A stretch of 64,000 nucleotides of DNA from 66-474 sp963771735 (GCA_963771735.1 CAVYUN010000002.1:1240001-1304000), one strand, 5' to 3'. Shown: positions 26,194 through 36,645, counted from the stretch's first letter. Numbers and translations are program-made. The notes: generated by a model from the letters alone, not told the origin.

Positions 26194-27066
26194 TCAACGA
26201 AGCTTTTCGAGGATGCCCTCCAGCGCATCCGCGCTGTGATAACGGATCACGAGTTTGCCGCGTCCACCGCGACCGTGCGCGATCTCCACACGCGTGCCCA
26301 GCGAATCGGAGAGCTCGCGCTCCAGCGCGGCGATGTCCGGATCGACATCGCGGGATTTGATCTTGGATGAAGATTTCGGCAACTGCGCGAGACGCACTGC
26401 CTGTTCCAGTTCGCGTACCGACCAGCCCTGGTCTGCGGCTTTCGACGCCAGCGCGATCGCACGTGGCGCGGACAGGGTCAGCAGCGCGCGCGCATGCCCC
26501 ATCTCGATGCGGCCGTCGTCCAGCAGTCCGCGGATCGGTTCCGGCAGTTCCAGCAAGCGCAGCAGGTTGGCGACAGCCGCACGTGACCGCCCCACCGCAT
26601 CGGCAGCCTGTTGCTGGCTCAACCTGAATTCGTCAATGAGGCGACGCAGCGCCTGCGCCTCTTCCAGCGCGGTCAATTCCTGACGCTGGATGTTCTCGAT
26701 CAGCGCCACCGCCAGCACCGATTGCGCCGGAATGTCGCGTATGACGGCCGGGATCTCGGCAAGGCCGGCCTTCTTCGCGGCGCGCCAGCGGCGCTCGCCG
26801 GCGACAAGCTCGTACTGTCCGCGGCCCAGTGCGCGCACCACGATGGGTTGGATCAGGCCCTGTGCCTTGATCGAGGCGGCCAACTCATCGAGTGCGGCTT
26901 CGTCGAAATGATGGCGGGGTTGGTACTGTCCGGCGCGAATGGAGGCGACCGGAAGGTTGCTCAGGGTTTCACCGGTCGCCGAATCCGGTGCGACATCGGC
27001 ATCCGGGCCACCGAGCAGTACGTCGAGGTCGCGGGAGCCGAGGCCCCTGCGTTTGGCGGCGCTCAT
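26194..27066 (-). CDS. parB: Chromosome partitioning protein ParB
   Basis: ParB binds parS sites and spreads on DNA as a CTP-dependent clamp to drive chromosome segregation. In this 290-residue protein the CTPase domain shows SIRAGQYQPRHHFDEAALDE and the GERRWRAAKKAG box. The helix-turn-helix is SQQQAADAVGRSRAAVANLL (about residues 160-180) and the C-terminal dimerisation domain follows RVEIAHGRGGRGKLVIRY. Its start overlaps the parA stop by ATGA (27063-27066). I saw no full parS palindrome in the window. Confidence 0.96.
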   Translation of the reverse strand: MSAAKRRGLGSRDLDVLLGGPDADVAPDSATGETLSNLPVASIRAGQYQPRHHFDEAALDELAASIKAQGLIQPIVVRALGRGQYELVAGERRWRAAKKAGLAEIPAVIRDIPAQSVLAVALIENIQRQELTALEEAQALRRLIDEFRLSQQQAADAVGRSRAAVANLLRLLELPEPIRGLLDDGRIEMGHARALLTLSAPRAIALASKAADQGWSVRELEQAVRLAQLPKSSSKIKSRDVDPDIAALERELSDSLGTRVEIAHGRGGRGKLVIRYHSADALEGILEKLR

Positions 27067-27923
27067 GCGGATACCTTCATCATGGGTGTGCGTGGCGGAT
27101 TGGACGTCGGTGGATTGGCCTTGGCGGCGGTGTCTGCGGTTGCCGCATTGCGCGCCGGACCGAGGCCCATCCTGCGGATCATCTCGCCGGCCAGTCCGAG
27201 GTAGGCGATGGCACCGCGCGATTCGCGGTCGTAAAGATTGATGGGCTTGCCATGGCTGGGTGCTTCGGCGAGGCGCACGTTGCGGGGCACCACCGAATGC
27301 AGCACCTTGTCGCCGAAGTGTTTGGCAAGTTCGGACGAAACGTCGTTGCCGAGCGCGGTGCGCACGTCGAACATGGTGCGCAACAGGCCCTCGACTTCCA
27401 GTTGCGGATTGAGTCTTGCGCGCACGGCCTTGACGGTATCGAGCAGGTCGGTAAGTCCTTCCAGTGCCATTGACTCGCATTGCACCGGGATCAGCACGCT
27501 GTGCGCGGCCGCCAATGCATTCAGGGTCAGCAGGTGCAGGGAGGGTGGGCAGTCGATCAGGATGATCGCGTAGCGATCGCCGAGTTTCGCCAGTTGTTCC
27601 TTGAGACGGGATTCGCGCGCGATCGCATCGGCGAGTTTCAGTTCCGCGGCGGTCAGGTCGCGGCTGCCGGGCAAGAGGTCGAAGCCTGCCTCGGTGGTGA
27701 GGATCGCATCCTCGATGGATGCCTCTTCCAGCAAAACTTCGCAACCGTTGGGCTTGGCTGCGCGCTTGTCCACACCGGCAGACGACGTTGCATTGCCTTG
27801 TGGATCCAGATCGACCAGCAGGATGCGCCGCTTGGTCTCCGCGAGCGCGGCGGCCAGGTTGACGGCGGTGGTGGTCTTGCCGACGCCGCCCTTCTGGTTG
27901 GCGATCGCGATGATGCGGGTCAT
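27063..27923 (-). CDS. parA: Chromosome partitioning ATPase ParA
   Basis: This 286-residue deviant-Walker P-loop ATPase forms DNA-bound gradients that move ParB-parS complexes. The motif KGGVGKTTT is at residues 11-19, with the signature lysine of the MinD/ParA class. VDLDPQGNATSS and LIDCPPSLHLLTLNAL follow. The C-terminal tail after residue 260 is Ala/Pro/Thr-rich and variable. It lies between rsmG and parB, the usual order, and is translationally coupled to parB. Confidence 0.96.
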   Translation of the reverse strand: MTRIIAIANQKGGVGKTTTAVNLAAALAETKRRILLVDLDPQGNATSSAGVDKRAAKPNGCEVLLEEASIEDAILTTEAGFDLLPGSRDLTAAELKLADAIARESRLKEQLAKLGDRYAIILIDCPPSLHLLTLNALAAAHSVLIPVQCESMALEGLTDLLDTVKAVRARLNPQLEVEGLLRTMFDVRTALGNDVSSELAKHFGDKVLHSVVPRNVRLAEAPSHGKPINLYDRESRGAIAYLGLAGEMIRRMGLGPARNAATADTAAKANPPTSNPPRTPMMKVSA

Positions 27924-27992
27924 GGGTCGCAACGGATGCAACGGTGGCGATGAGCTGACTAGCCTACCATCGCCGGCCCGGTCGTTGCGGGA

Positions 27993-28619
27993 TCAGGCTC
28001 GCGCCAGTTCCACGACACAACGCTCGCCTTCCACGCCCGGTACCTGGAGCGGGTGCACGGCAACCAGCAGGAATGGATCCGCCACCGCGCGGATTTCGGC
28101 CGGATCGCCCCGGCCTTTCATGGCCAGCCAGTGTCCTTGCGGGGCCAGCAGGTGCCCGCCCCAGGCCAGCATGTCGGCGAGGCTGGCGAATGCGCGTGCG
28201 ATCACGGTATCGAAGGCGCCGGTCGCGTCTTGCACTCGAGTCTGGACGACCCTCACGTTCGGAAGCGGCAGGCTGCGCGCCGCTTCGCGCAGGAAACGTA
28301 CCTTTTTGCCGTTGCTTTCGATCAAGGTGACGGCGAGATCCGGCCGCGCGATGGCGAGCGGGATACCCGGCAGCCCGGCGCCGCTGCCGAGGTCCGCCAG
28401 CGCTACGCCGTGCAGGTACGGCAATACCGCCAGCGAATCCAGCAGGTGCCGCGACACCATGTCCGTCGGGTCGCGCACTGCCGTCAGGTTGTAGGCCTGG
28501 TTCCAATGTGTCAGCAGCCCGAGATAGGCCAACAACTTCACCTGCGCATCCTCCGGCAGCTCCAGCCGCATGGCCGCGGTTCCTGCCGCGAGATTCGTTG
28601 CCAGCTCGGTTGCGGTCAT
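27993..28619 (-). CDS. rsmG: 16S rRNA (guanine-527 N7)-methyltransferase RsmG
   Basis: RsmG (GidB) methylates G527 of 16S rRNA using SAM. In this 208-residue protein the SAM loop reads ALADLGSGAGLPGIPLAIAR, with TAVRDPTDMVSRHLLDSLAV before it and the catalytic-region arginine in IARAFASLADMLAW. The ATG at 28619 has no good Shine-Dalgarno sequence, so a start further inside is possible; this one gives the usual length. It heads rsmG-parA-parB, about 70 bases before parA. Confidence 0.94.
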   Translation of the reverse strand: MTATELATNLAAGTAAMRLELPEDAQVKLLAYLGLLTHWNQAYNLTAVRDPTDMVSRHLLDSLAVLPYLHGVALADLGSGAGLPGIPLAIARPDLAVTLIESNGKKVRFLREAARSLPLPNVRVVQTRVQDATGAFDTVIARAFASLADMLAWGGHLLAPQGHWLAMKGRGDPAEIRAVADPFLLVAVHPLQVPGVEGERCVVELARA

Positions 28620-28801
28620 GGGAGGAATGAGTGGGGGATGCGGGCTTTCGTGGCGAGGTGGGTTCGTAGGATGCCGGTCACGATTGCGGGCAGATCGCGT
28701 GACGCCGCAGCGTGGCGAGCGGAGCGTACACGCAGTTTGTGAGGATGGCGAACAGCGCCGGCGCGAGTTGCCCAGCACAGCGGCGCATGCCGGATCCCAT
28801 C

Positions 28802-28830
28802 AAAACAGGAGCCCGCATCGTGGCGGGCTC
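28802..28830 (-). terminator. Probable rho-independent terminator after the SPFH gene
   Basis: On the minus strand an 8-bp stem (28823-28830 with 28809-28816) is followed within three bases by TTTT. It begins 26 bases past the SPFH stop codon. The T run is short, so confidence is moderate. Confidence 0.6.
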
Positions 28831-28855
28831 GCTGCTTCTCCCTGGCTGATCCGGT

Positions 28856-29335
28856 TCAGGCGGCGAGATCGAGCTCGACCCGCGTTACCAACACCCCGCG
28901 CTCGCGCAGGCTGCCGTTCAAGGTTTGCTTGATGCGCTGATTGCGCGAGCGCAGATCCTGTGCCTCGGCCATCTCCGCGTGTTGCATGGCATCGCGCAAC
29001 TGCAGGCGGATCATGTCGTCGGCGCGGTCGATCACGGCATCCGCGCGCTCGGGATCCAGCACTTGCCACCATACCCGGCCACGCAGGTTGCCGGAATGTG
29101 CCACGCCATCGGCAAGCCGTTCATCAACCGCGAGGGTGTAGCCCGTGATGCTGATCTTGTGGGCGATGCGCTCGATCAGAGGCAGCACCAGATGGGTGCC
29201 TGCGGTGAGTGTGCCGGCCGGCTTGCCCAGTCGACGCAGGGTGTAGACCTGTCCCTCGGGGATATGCTTGACGCTCAGCGCTGCGACGATCGCAGCGAGA
29301 GTCAGAAAAACAACGAGGGCCAGTACGGAGATCAT
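28856..29335 (-). CDS. Short SPFH/band-7 (slipin-like) membrane protein
   Basis: This 159-residue protein has one N-terminal membrane helix (ISVLALVVFLTLAAIVAALSV) and a band-7 domain beginning HIPEGQVYTLRRLGKP. It continues with AGTHLVLPLIERIAHKIS and ends in RVELDLAA, where longer stomatins continue into a coiled coil. It is therefore a minimal SPFH protein; the oligomerisation tail is absent, and no frame change restores one. It could scaffold membrane microdomains or partner another SPFH protein. It is divergent from hemB across 259 relatively A/T-rich bases. Confidence 0.78.
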   Translation of the reverse strand: MISVLALVVFLTLAAIVAALSVKHIPEGQVYTLRRLGKPAGTLTAGTHLVLPLIERIAHKISITGYTLAVDERLADGVAHSGNLRGRVWWQVLDPERADAVIDRADDMIRLQLRDAMQHAEMAEAQDLRSRNQRIKQTLNGSLRERGVLVTRVELDLAA

Positions 29336-29594
29336 TGTGATTTCAATGGCTTGTGATCAATTCGAAGTTTCTGCCTTTGGAACATCACACATCTTTCGGA
29401 TGTGATTGTGCATTAACTGGATTTTAACTGCAAGCGTCTGACCTGAACGTGACCGTACAATCTGCCTTGCAGGCGGGATCGATGGCCGGGTGCATTACCC
29501 ATGCAGCAGGATCCGTGCCAATCAGGCCATGCCGGCCGCGACGTAGCTCACACGGCGTCGTTAGAATGAGCAGATAGTTGGATTGGAAGACGCC

Positions 29595-30587
29595 ATGAGC
29601 TATCCGGGCACCCGCATGCGCCGCATGCGCCGCGACGCGTTTTCGCGCGCTTTGATGCGCGAAACCGTGCTGACCGCCTCCGACCTGATCCTGCCGGTGT
29701 TCGTGCAGGAGGGCGCTGGCGTGGTCCGTGACGAGGTGCCGTCGATGCCGGGCGTGGCAAGGCTCTCCATCGACGCGCTGTTGCAGGTCGCCGAGCAGGC
29801 ACAGCAATTCGGCGTCCCGGCATTGGCGCTGTTTCCCCATGTAGACGACGACAAGAAGACGCCCGACGGCCGCGAGGCCTTCGACGACGAAGGCCTGGTG
29901 CAGCGGGCGGTGCGTGCCTTGAAATCGCGTTTCCCCGAGCTCGGGGTGATTTGCGACGATGCACTGGATCCGTTCACCACCCATGGCCAGGATGGCCTGA
30001 TCGACGAGAAGGGCTACATTCTCAACGACGAAACTGTCGCGGTGCTGGTGAGGCAGGCCCTGTCGCAGGCGCGCGCCGGCGCCGATTTCGTTGCGCCTTC
30101 CGACATGATGGACGGACGCATCGGCGCGATCCGGGCGGCGCTCGAAGGCGCCGGCTTGATCCACACCCGCATCCTTGCGTACTCCGCGAAATATGCCTCC
30201 AGCTTCTACGGTCCGTTCCGGGACGCGGTGGGTTCGGCGGCGACGCTCGGAAAGGGATCCAAACACACCTATCAGATGGACGTGGGCAATTCCGACGAGG
30301 CGCTGCGAGAGGTGCAGCTCGACTTGGAAGAGGGTGCCGACGCGGTGATGGTGAAGCCGGGCCTGCCCTACCTCGACATCGTGCGCCGCGTGAAGGATCG
30401 TTTTGGCGTGCCGACGTTCGTGTACCAGGTCTCGGGCGAATACGCGATGCTGAAGGCCGCCGGTGCGAACGGCTGGATCGACGAGCGTGCGTGTGCAATG
30501 GAGGCCCTGCTGTCCATCAAGCGTGCCGGCGCCGACGCGGTCCTGACCTATTTCGCGCTGGACGCCGCAAGGTGGCTGCGCGGTTGA
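29595..30587 (+). CDS. hemB: Delta-aminolevulinic acid dehydratase (porphobilinogen synthase), Mg-type
   Basis: HemB condenses two aminolevulinate molecules to porphobilinogen, the second step of haem synthesis. In this 330-residue protein the Schiff-base lysines are K199 in YSAKYASSFYGPF and K254 in VMVKPGLPYLD. The metal site reads DDALDPFTTHGQDG, with aspartates in place of the zinc-binding cysteines, so this is the Mg-dependent type known from Pseudomonas. The start ATG at 29595 has GGAAG eight bases upstream. It is apart from hemD-hemX-hemY but in the same window. Confidence 0.96.
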   Translation: MSYPGTRMRRMRRDAFSRALMRETVLTASDLILPVFVQEGAGVVRDEVPSMPGVARLSIDALLQVAEQAQQFGVPALALFPHVDDDKKTPDGREAFDDEGLVQRAVRALKSRFPELGVICDDALDPFTTHGQDGLIDEKGYILNDETVAVLVRQALSQARAGADFVAPSDMMDGRIGAIRAALEGAGLIHTRILAYSAKYASSFYGPFRDAVGSAATLGKGSKHTYQMDVGNSDEALREVQLDLEEGADAVMVKPGLPYLDIVRRVKDRFGVPTFVYQVSGEYAMLKAAGANGWIDERACAMEALLSIKRAGADAVLTYFALDAARWLRG

Positions 30588-30672
30588 CCCATAGGTCGGT
30601 TCACGCCGCAACACACGAGTGGTGAAACATGGCTCAAGGCCTATAGACTAGCCCGCGTCCGCAGACGGTGCG

Positions 30673-31911
30673 GTGAGGACGCGCGTGGCCACGGAACTTG
30701 AAGAGATCCGCATCGATACGGCCAGTCTGGCAATCGGCATGTTCGTCTGCAGGCTTGATCGGTCGTGGGAAGGCACGCCATTCCCGCTGCAGGGATTCGA
30801 GGTGCGCACGCAAGGGGATCTGCGCAGCTTGCGTGAATTCTGCGAGTTCGTGTACATCCATCGCCGCAAAGACCTCGGAAGCAGTCGCCACAATCTGCTG
30901 ACCCTGCCACGCGACGAGCACCACGGCACCCGCTTCCAGCGTGCCGTCCACTACGAAAACAAGGTCGACATCGAGGACGAGTTGCCTAGGGCGCGCGAAG
31001 CCTTGCGTGCAACCTCCGACCTGCTTGACCGACTCTACTCGGATGTGGCCAGCGGCAAGGAGTTGTCGGTCGAGAATGTCGAGCGGATCGTTCGTCCGCT
31101 GGTGGCCAGCGTGCTGCGCAGCGCCGATGCCTTCCTGTTCCTGGAGGGCATGCGCCAGCACGACGACTACCTATACAGCCATGCGATAGCCAGCGGGGCG
31201 CTGGCCGCCGCGTTCGGCCGCCACCTCGGTCTGCCCGAAGGCACGATCCTGAGCCTTGCGACCGGCGGGTTGTTGATGGATGTTGGCAAGACCCGCTTGC
31301 CGTCCGGACTTCTGCACCGCTCCGATCCGTTGTCCGCGGAGGAAATCGAGCTGCTCAGGTCGCATGTCGAACTTGGCGTCGATATCGTCAACGCGGGCGG
31401 CATCAACGATCCAGACGTGCTGGATGTGCTGCGCACGCACCATGAGCGCTTCGACGGCAGCGGTTATCCCGCGCATCTTCCCGACGATGCGATTCCGATG
31501 GCCGGCCGCATGCTCGCCATCATCGATTCCTACGACGCGATGTGCCGGCCGCGCCCCTTCCGGGCCGCGATCTCGCGGCACGAGGCCCTGCAGAAGATCT
31601 ACCGGGCACGCGACACGTTGTACCAGGCCGAATTGGTCGAACAATTCCAGGTTTGCATGGGCGTCTATCCGACCGGCTCGCTGGTCGAACTCAGTACCGG
31701 CGAGGTGGCTGTGGTACTGGAACAGAATCACGTGCGACGATTGCGCCCGACCGTGCTGGTGGTGAGTTCGCCGGACAAGCAGCCCCTGCCGGATTTTCGG
31801 GTCTTCAACCTGCTCGACCAGACCATGGACGGCCGCACGGTGGAAATCGCGCATACGCTCGCCGCCGATGCTTATCGCATCGATGCGGACGGCTTCCTGG
31901 CGGGCCTGTGA
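30673..31911 (+). CDS. HD-GYP-domain protein with degenerate HD motif (c-di-GMP signalling)
   Basis: This 412-residue protein has an N-terminal DUF3391-like region (IDTASLAIGMFVCRLDRSW) and an HD-GYP domain (about residues 160-330). HD-GYP enzymes hydrolyse c-di-GMP with a metal centre. Here H170, H231, HH256-257 and GSGYP (262-266) are present. The His of the HD pair is replaced: the segment reads LLMDVGKTRLP, with M202 before D203. Loss of that ligand suggests weak or no catalysis, or a binding role. The start is GTG at 30673 (another GTG at 30685). It is followed after 16 bases by an EAL gene. Confidence 0.87.
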   Translation: MRTRVATELEEIRIDTASLAIGMFVCRLDRSWEGTPFPLQGFEVRTQGDLRSLREFCEFVYIHRRKDLGSSRHNLLTLPRDEHHGTRFQRAVHYENKVDIEDELPRAREALRATSDLLDRLYSDVASGKELSVENVERIVRPLVASVLRSADAFLFLEGMRQHDDYLYSHAIASGALAAAFGRHLGLPEGTILSLATGGLLMDVGKTRLPSGLLHRSDPLSAEEIELLRSHVELGVDIVNAGGINDPDVLDVLRTHHERFDGSGYPAHLPDDAIPMAGRMLAIIDSYDAMCRPRPFRAAISRHEALQKIYRARDTLYQAELVEQFQVCMGVYPTGSLVELSTGEVAVVLEQNHVRRLRPTVLVVSSPDKQPLPDFRVFNLLDQTMDGRTVEIAHTLAADAYRIDADGFLAGL

Positions 31912-31927
31912 CGCAGGCGCCAAGGCC

Positions 31928-33223
31928 ATGTTGAACCGAGGTGCGATCCACGCGGAGATCGCGCGGCATATCGCCGCAGGGGACGGTGACGCGAACGGTT
32001 TCGCAGTCATGGCGGTGTGCGTGCGCGATCTGCGGCAAATCGCGGTGCGTTTCGGCATGGAGCGCGGCGAGCAGGCCGAGGCCAACGTCGGGCGACTTAT
32101 TCGCGCTGCCCTGCGGCCGGTCGACGTGGTGTTCCAGTCGGGCGACGAGACGTTCATCGCCGTATTGCCGCGGCTGGGCAGCACCAACCACGTGTTGCTG
32201 GCGGTGGCCAAGCTGTTGTCTGCATTCGAGCAACCGCATACGGTGGCGCCTGATGCACCGCCCTGGTACGCACGCGTGGCAATGGGCGTGGCGCTGTTTC
32301 CCCGCGACGGTGCCGATGCCGATACGCTCTGGCGGCATGCGCAAATGGCAGCCGACGATGCGCAGCGACGCGGAGACCGGTATGCGTTTCACGATGCCCT
32401 CAACGCACGCTCGAGCATCGACTACCACGAGCTGCGCGACAGTATCGAATCCAACCGTCTGGCGACCTATTTTCAACCGATCCGCAGCCTTGCGCAGCGG
32501 CGTCTGGCGGGTGTCGAGTCGCTGGCGCGCTGGACCAGCCGCACGCTCGGCCCGGTCGGCCCGGATCGTTTCGTGGTCTTCGCCGAACAGAACAACCTGA
32601 TTTCGCCTTTGACGCGCTGGAGCATCCACGCCACCCTGCGCTATGCCTCTGCGCTGCGCAGTCTTCCCGATTGCCGGATCGCGTTGAACCTGTCCCCGCG
32701 GGCACTGACACGCGGTGGCGTGGCCGAGTTGTTGCTGGATGCGCTGAAAATCTGGGGAGTGCCGCCCACATCCGTCGTCGCGGAGGTCACCGAGACGGCG
32801 CTGGCCGAGGATCTGGATGTTGTCGTGCGCGTGCTCTGCCAGTTGCGCGATCAGGGTGTCGGCGTGGCGATCGACGATTTCGGCGTCGGCTACGCATCGA
32901 TCACCTATCTCAGCAAGTTCCCGGCCTCGGAGCTGAAGATCGACAAGTCGCTGGTGGCGCACGTTGGCACCGACGCGCGCATGGCCCGGCTGGTCGAGTC
33001 CATCATCCGCTTCGCGCGTCACCTGGGCCTGGAAACCACCGCGGAAGGTGTCGAGAACGAGGCGATGTGCCTGCGGTTGCAGGAAATGGGCTGCGAGTAC
33101 GGCCAGGGCTTTTATCTCGGCAAGCCGGAGCCCGCCGCCGGTTTCATCGCCGCGCACGGCCAAACACCCGTAGACGACTCGGGTCGGGATGCGAAACCGG
33201 ATCCGGCAAGCGACGCTACCTGA
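31928..33223 (+). CDS. EAL-domain c-di-GMP phosphodiesterase with degenerate GGDEF domain
   Basis: This 431-residue protein has a GGDEF-like domain (residues 1-155) with the signature reduced to SGDETF (71-76), so it is unlikely to make c-di-GMP. The EAL domain is at about 165-415. The catalytic set is largely kept: ESL for EAL at 197-199, NLSPRAL, the EVTET glutamate, IDDFGVGYAS, LKIDKSL and TAEGVEN. This predicts hydrolysis of c-di-GMP to pGpG. There is no membrane segment or extra sensor. With the preceding HD-GYP gene it forms a two-gene signalling unit. Confidence 0.9.
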   Translation: MLNRGAIHAEIARHIAAGDGDANGFAVMAVCVRDLRQIAVRFGMERGEQAEANVGRLIRAALRPVDVVFQSGDETFIAVLPRLGSTNHVLLAVAKLLSAFEQPHTVAPDAPPWYARVAMGVALFPRDGADADTLWRHAQMAADDAQRRGDRYAFHDALNARSSIDYHELRDSIESNRLATYFQPIRSLAQRRLAGVESLARWTSRTLGPVGPDRFVVFAEQNNLISPLTRWSIHATLRYASALRSLPDCRIALNLSPRALTRGGVAELLLDALKIWGVPPTSVVAEVTETALAEDLDVVVRVLCQLRDQGVGVAIDDFGVGYASITYLSKFPASELKIDKSLVAHVGTDARMARLVESIIRFARHLGLETTAEGVENEAMCLRLQEMGCEYGQGFYLGKPEPAAGFIAAHGQTPVDDSGRDAKPDPASDAT

Positions 33224-33295
33224 TCGCGGCCGTGCGCGGAGATTCGCAGGTCGTGCCATGGATCCGGCATGCGGCACGCGTTGCTCGAACGCGCG

Positions 33296-34180
33296 TCAGA
33301 ACGGTTTGTCGGGGAGCGGAATAAACTCCTTGTTGTCGCTTTCCGGCAGTTTGAAGCGACCCGCTTTCCAGTCCGCCGCCGCTTGCTGGATACGTTCCCG
33401 GCGCGAAGAGACCAGGTTCCACCAGACATAGCGCGGACCCAGCGGCTCGCCGCCCAGCAGCATCACGGTCGCAGCTTCGCTGGCGCGCAGCGTCGGTGTG
33501 CCGCCAGACGCGAATGCCAGCAGTTGCTTCGGTCCGTATTCCGTATCGTTCGATTCGTCGCGCACCCGGCCATGTACCACGTAGGCGGCGCGCTCGACGT
33601 GTTGCGCGGGCACCTCGATGCGCGCACCGGATTTCATTTCGACGTGCACGTAAAAGGTCGGCGAATGGATCGGCACCGTGCTGCGCAGGCCATATGCCTC
33701 GCCAGCGAGCACGCGCAGCCATACATCGCCATCCTCGGCCTCCGGCAGATCCGCGCACGCGTGGTGGGAAAACGACGGCGCGCATTCCTCCTGTCGTTCC
33801 GGCAACGCCACCCACGACTGCAGCAAGTCCAGTCCGTTCCCGGCGAAGGCATCGGGCACGTCGAAACGTTCCGAGTGCACGATGCCGCTTCCGGCGGTCA
33901 TCCAGTTGACGTCGCCGGGATGGATCACCTGGTCGTAACCGAGGTTGTCGCGATGGCGCACCGCGCCGCTCATCAGATAGCTGACCGTGGACAGGCCAAT
34001 GTGCGGGTGCGGACGCACGTCGGCCTGTCGGCCGGTTTCGGCATTCATCACCACCGGACCCGCGTGGTCGAAAAACACGAACGGTCCGATCGAGCGGTGT
34101 GTCTGTGCGGGCAGGCTGCGCAGTACCAGCAGGCCATTCCCGAGATCGTGTTCGCGTCCACGGATGGCAGTGACGGTCAT
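33296..34180 (-). CDS. Pirin-family protein
   Basis: This 294-residue bicupin of the pirin family has RPHPHIGLSTVSYLMSG and GDVNWMTAGSGIVHSERF as the N-terminal metal-binding core, with the usual His/His/His/Glu ligands. The C-terminal cupin is followed by WWNLVSSRRERIQQAAADWK. Bacterial pirins include quercetin dioxygenases and regulators of pyruvate metabolism; the sequence does not decide. The ATG at 34180 has AAGGAA about seven bases upstream. It is divergent from the cis-prenyltransferase gene. Confidence 0.92.
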   Translation of the reverse strand: MTVTAIRGREHDLGNGLLVLRSLPAQTHRSIGPFVFFDHAGPVVMNAETGRQADVRPHPHIGLSTVSYLMSGAVRHRDNLGYDQVIHPGDVNWMTAGSGIVHSERFDVPDAFAGNGLDLLQSWVALPERQEECAPSFSHHACADLPEAEDGDVWLRVLAGEAYGLRSTVPIHSPTFYVHVEMKSGARIEVPAQHVERAAYVVHGRVRDESNDTEYGPKQLLAFASGGTPTLRASEAATVMLLGGEPLGPRYVWWNLVSSRRERIQQAAADWKAGRFKLPESDNKEFIPLPDKPF

Positions 34181-34427
34181 CTCTGGTTCCTTGAATGCTT
34201 CGTGGGCTAATTCGCTGAGGACATGCGTACATCGAACCCGCAACAATGCCCTCTCAAGATACGCGCGCGATGCCGGCGATGGTAGGGGCCGGATCGTGCA
34301 CACAGCGTTCGCGGTTCGAAACGGCGAAGGCGGGCCGCGGGTCTTGCTGCCATGGCTGGACGGGGATGCTATGTTAGAAGTCGTAGCGTGCACGAGCGCG
34401 GCGGCGGTACATTCCGCAAGGCATCCG

Positions 34428-35330
34428 ATGACACAACCCATCCATTCCATGCGCGACGGGCAGGCCGTGGCGGATGGAGACGAGCCCGGTGCGACCTCGT
34501 TGCGGGAAGGCGCGGTGGACACGATCAGGCGCAGCCGTGCCGTCGAAGCGGTTCGCGCGGTGACCCATCCGCTCTACTGGCTCTACGAACGGCGGTTGGT
34601 GCGCAGCCTTGATCCCGCCGCGATGCCGAGGCACATCGGCCTGATCCTCGACGGCAACCGGCGCTTTGCCCGCGCCAATGGACTGGATGCCCGGCATGGG
34701 CACGGTTTCGGCGTGCGCAAGCTGAAGACCTTCATGCAGTGGTGCCTCGAGTTCGGGATTGCGCACGTCACGCTGTTCGTCTTCAGCACCGAGAACTTCA
34801 ATCGCTCGCCGGACGAGGTCAAGTATCTTCTGGACCTGTTCGTGCGCGAGAGCGCGCGACTGCTCGACGGCCTGCACCTCGAAACCGAAAAGGTACGCGT
34901 CAAGGTCATCGGGCAGCGCCACCGGTTGCCGCCGAATGTGCTCGAAGCCAGCGAAGCGCTCGAGCTCTCCACGGCGGAACACCAGGGCATGCTGCTCACG
35001 ATCGCACTGGCGTACGGCGGGCGCGAGGAAATCATCGATGCGGTCAAGGCCTTGCTGGACGAGGCTGCCGAGGAAGGCAAGACGCTCTCGGCCGTTGCGG
35101 AGGATCTGAGCGCCGAGCAATTGAGCACGCACCTGTACACCGCCGGACAGCCCGACCCGGATTTCATCATCCGTACCAGCGGCGAACAGAGGCTTTCGGG
35201 ATTCCTGCTCTGGCAGTCGGCCTACAGCGAGCTGTATTTCTGCGATGCGCTGTGGCCGAAATTCCGGCGCATCGATTTCCTGCGTGCGCTGCGTGATTTC
35301 CAGCGCCGCGAGCGGCGCTACGGAAGCTGA
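34428..35330 (+). CDS. uppS: cis-Prenyltransferase, undecaprenyl diphosphate synthase-like
   Basis: This enzyme adds isopentenyl units in cis to a short prenyl diphosphate to make polyprenyl carriers for cell-envelope sugars. In this 300-residue protein the catalytic aspartate D75 is in LILDGNRRFARANG. The rest of the pattern, TLFVFSTENFNRSPDEV, IRTSGEQRLSGFLLWQSAYSE and FLRALRDFQRRERRYGS, is complete. About 65 residues precede the catalytic start, including THPLYWLYERRLVRSL, found in long-type cis-prenyltransferases. This may be a second, specialised enzyme. AAGG precedes the ATG. Confidence 0.87.
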   Translation: MTQPIHSMRDGQAVADGDEPGATSLREGAVDTIRRSRAVEAVRAVTHPLYWLYERRLVRSLDPAAMPRHIGLILDGNRRFARANGLDARHGHGFGVRKLKTFMQWCLEFGIAHVTLFVFSTENFNRSPDEVKYLLDLFVRESARLLDGLHLETEKVRVKVIGQRHRLPPNVLEASEALELSTAEHQGMLLTIALAYGGREEIIDAVKALLDEAAEEGKTLSAVAEDLSAEQLSTHLYTAGQPDPDFIIRTSGEQRLSGFLLWQSAYSELYFCDALWPKFRRIDFLRALRDFQRRERRYGS

Positions 35331-35438
35331 CCAAACCCCGTTGTAGCGTTACGCATAGGCTGCGCCGGAGCGTATGCCGGCCGCGCGACCAAGCCACAGT
35401 CGTGGTGCGGGATGCCCGTGCCGCGATACGCATCGAGA

Positions 35439-36554
<1,116 letters not shown>

Positions 36555-36645
36555 GCACTTGCCCCGTTGCGTGGGTGTCGGGGATCCGGTTTCGGCTCCG
36601 GAACCGATCCGTGTCGCGGCCGGCCAGAGCACGTTATCATGCCGA

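Noticed and set aside
27066..27744. A longer ParB beginning near 27744
   Set aside because: The extra sequence is the parA gene read in another frame; the ATG at 27066 overlaps the parA stop and gives the normal ParB N-terminus.
26194..27923. A parS site near parA-parB
   Set aside because: I looked for the TGTTTCACGTGAAACA palindrome and found only short partial matches such as GTTTCAC, none palindromic.
29388..29404. Inverted repeat CACATC-TTTCG-GATGTG between the SPFH gene and hemB, as a CRP/CLP site
   Set aside because: The half-sites face the wrong way for the TGTGA-N6-TCACA pattern, and no T run follows that would make it a terminator.
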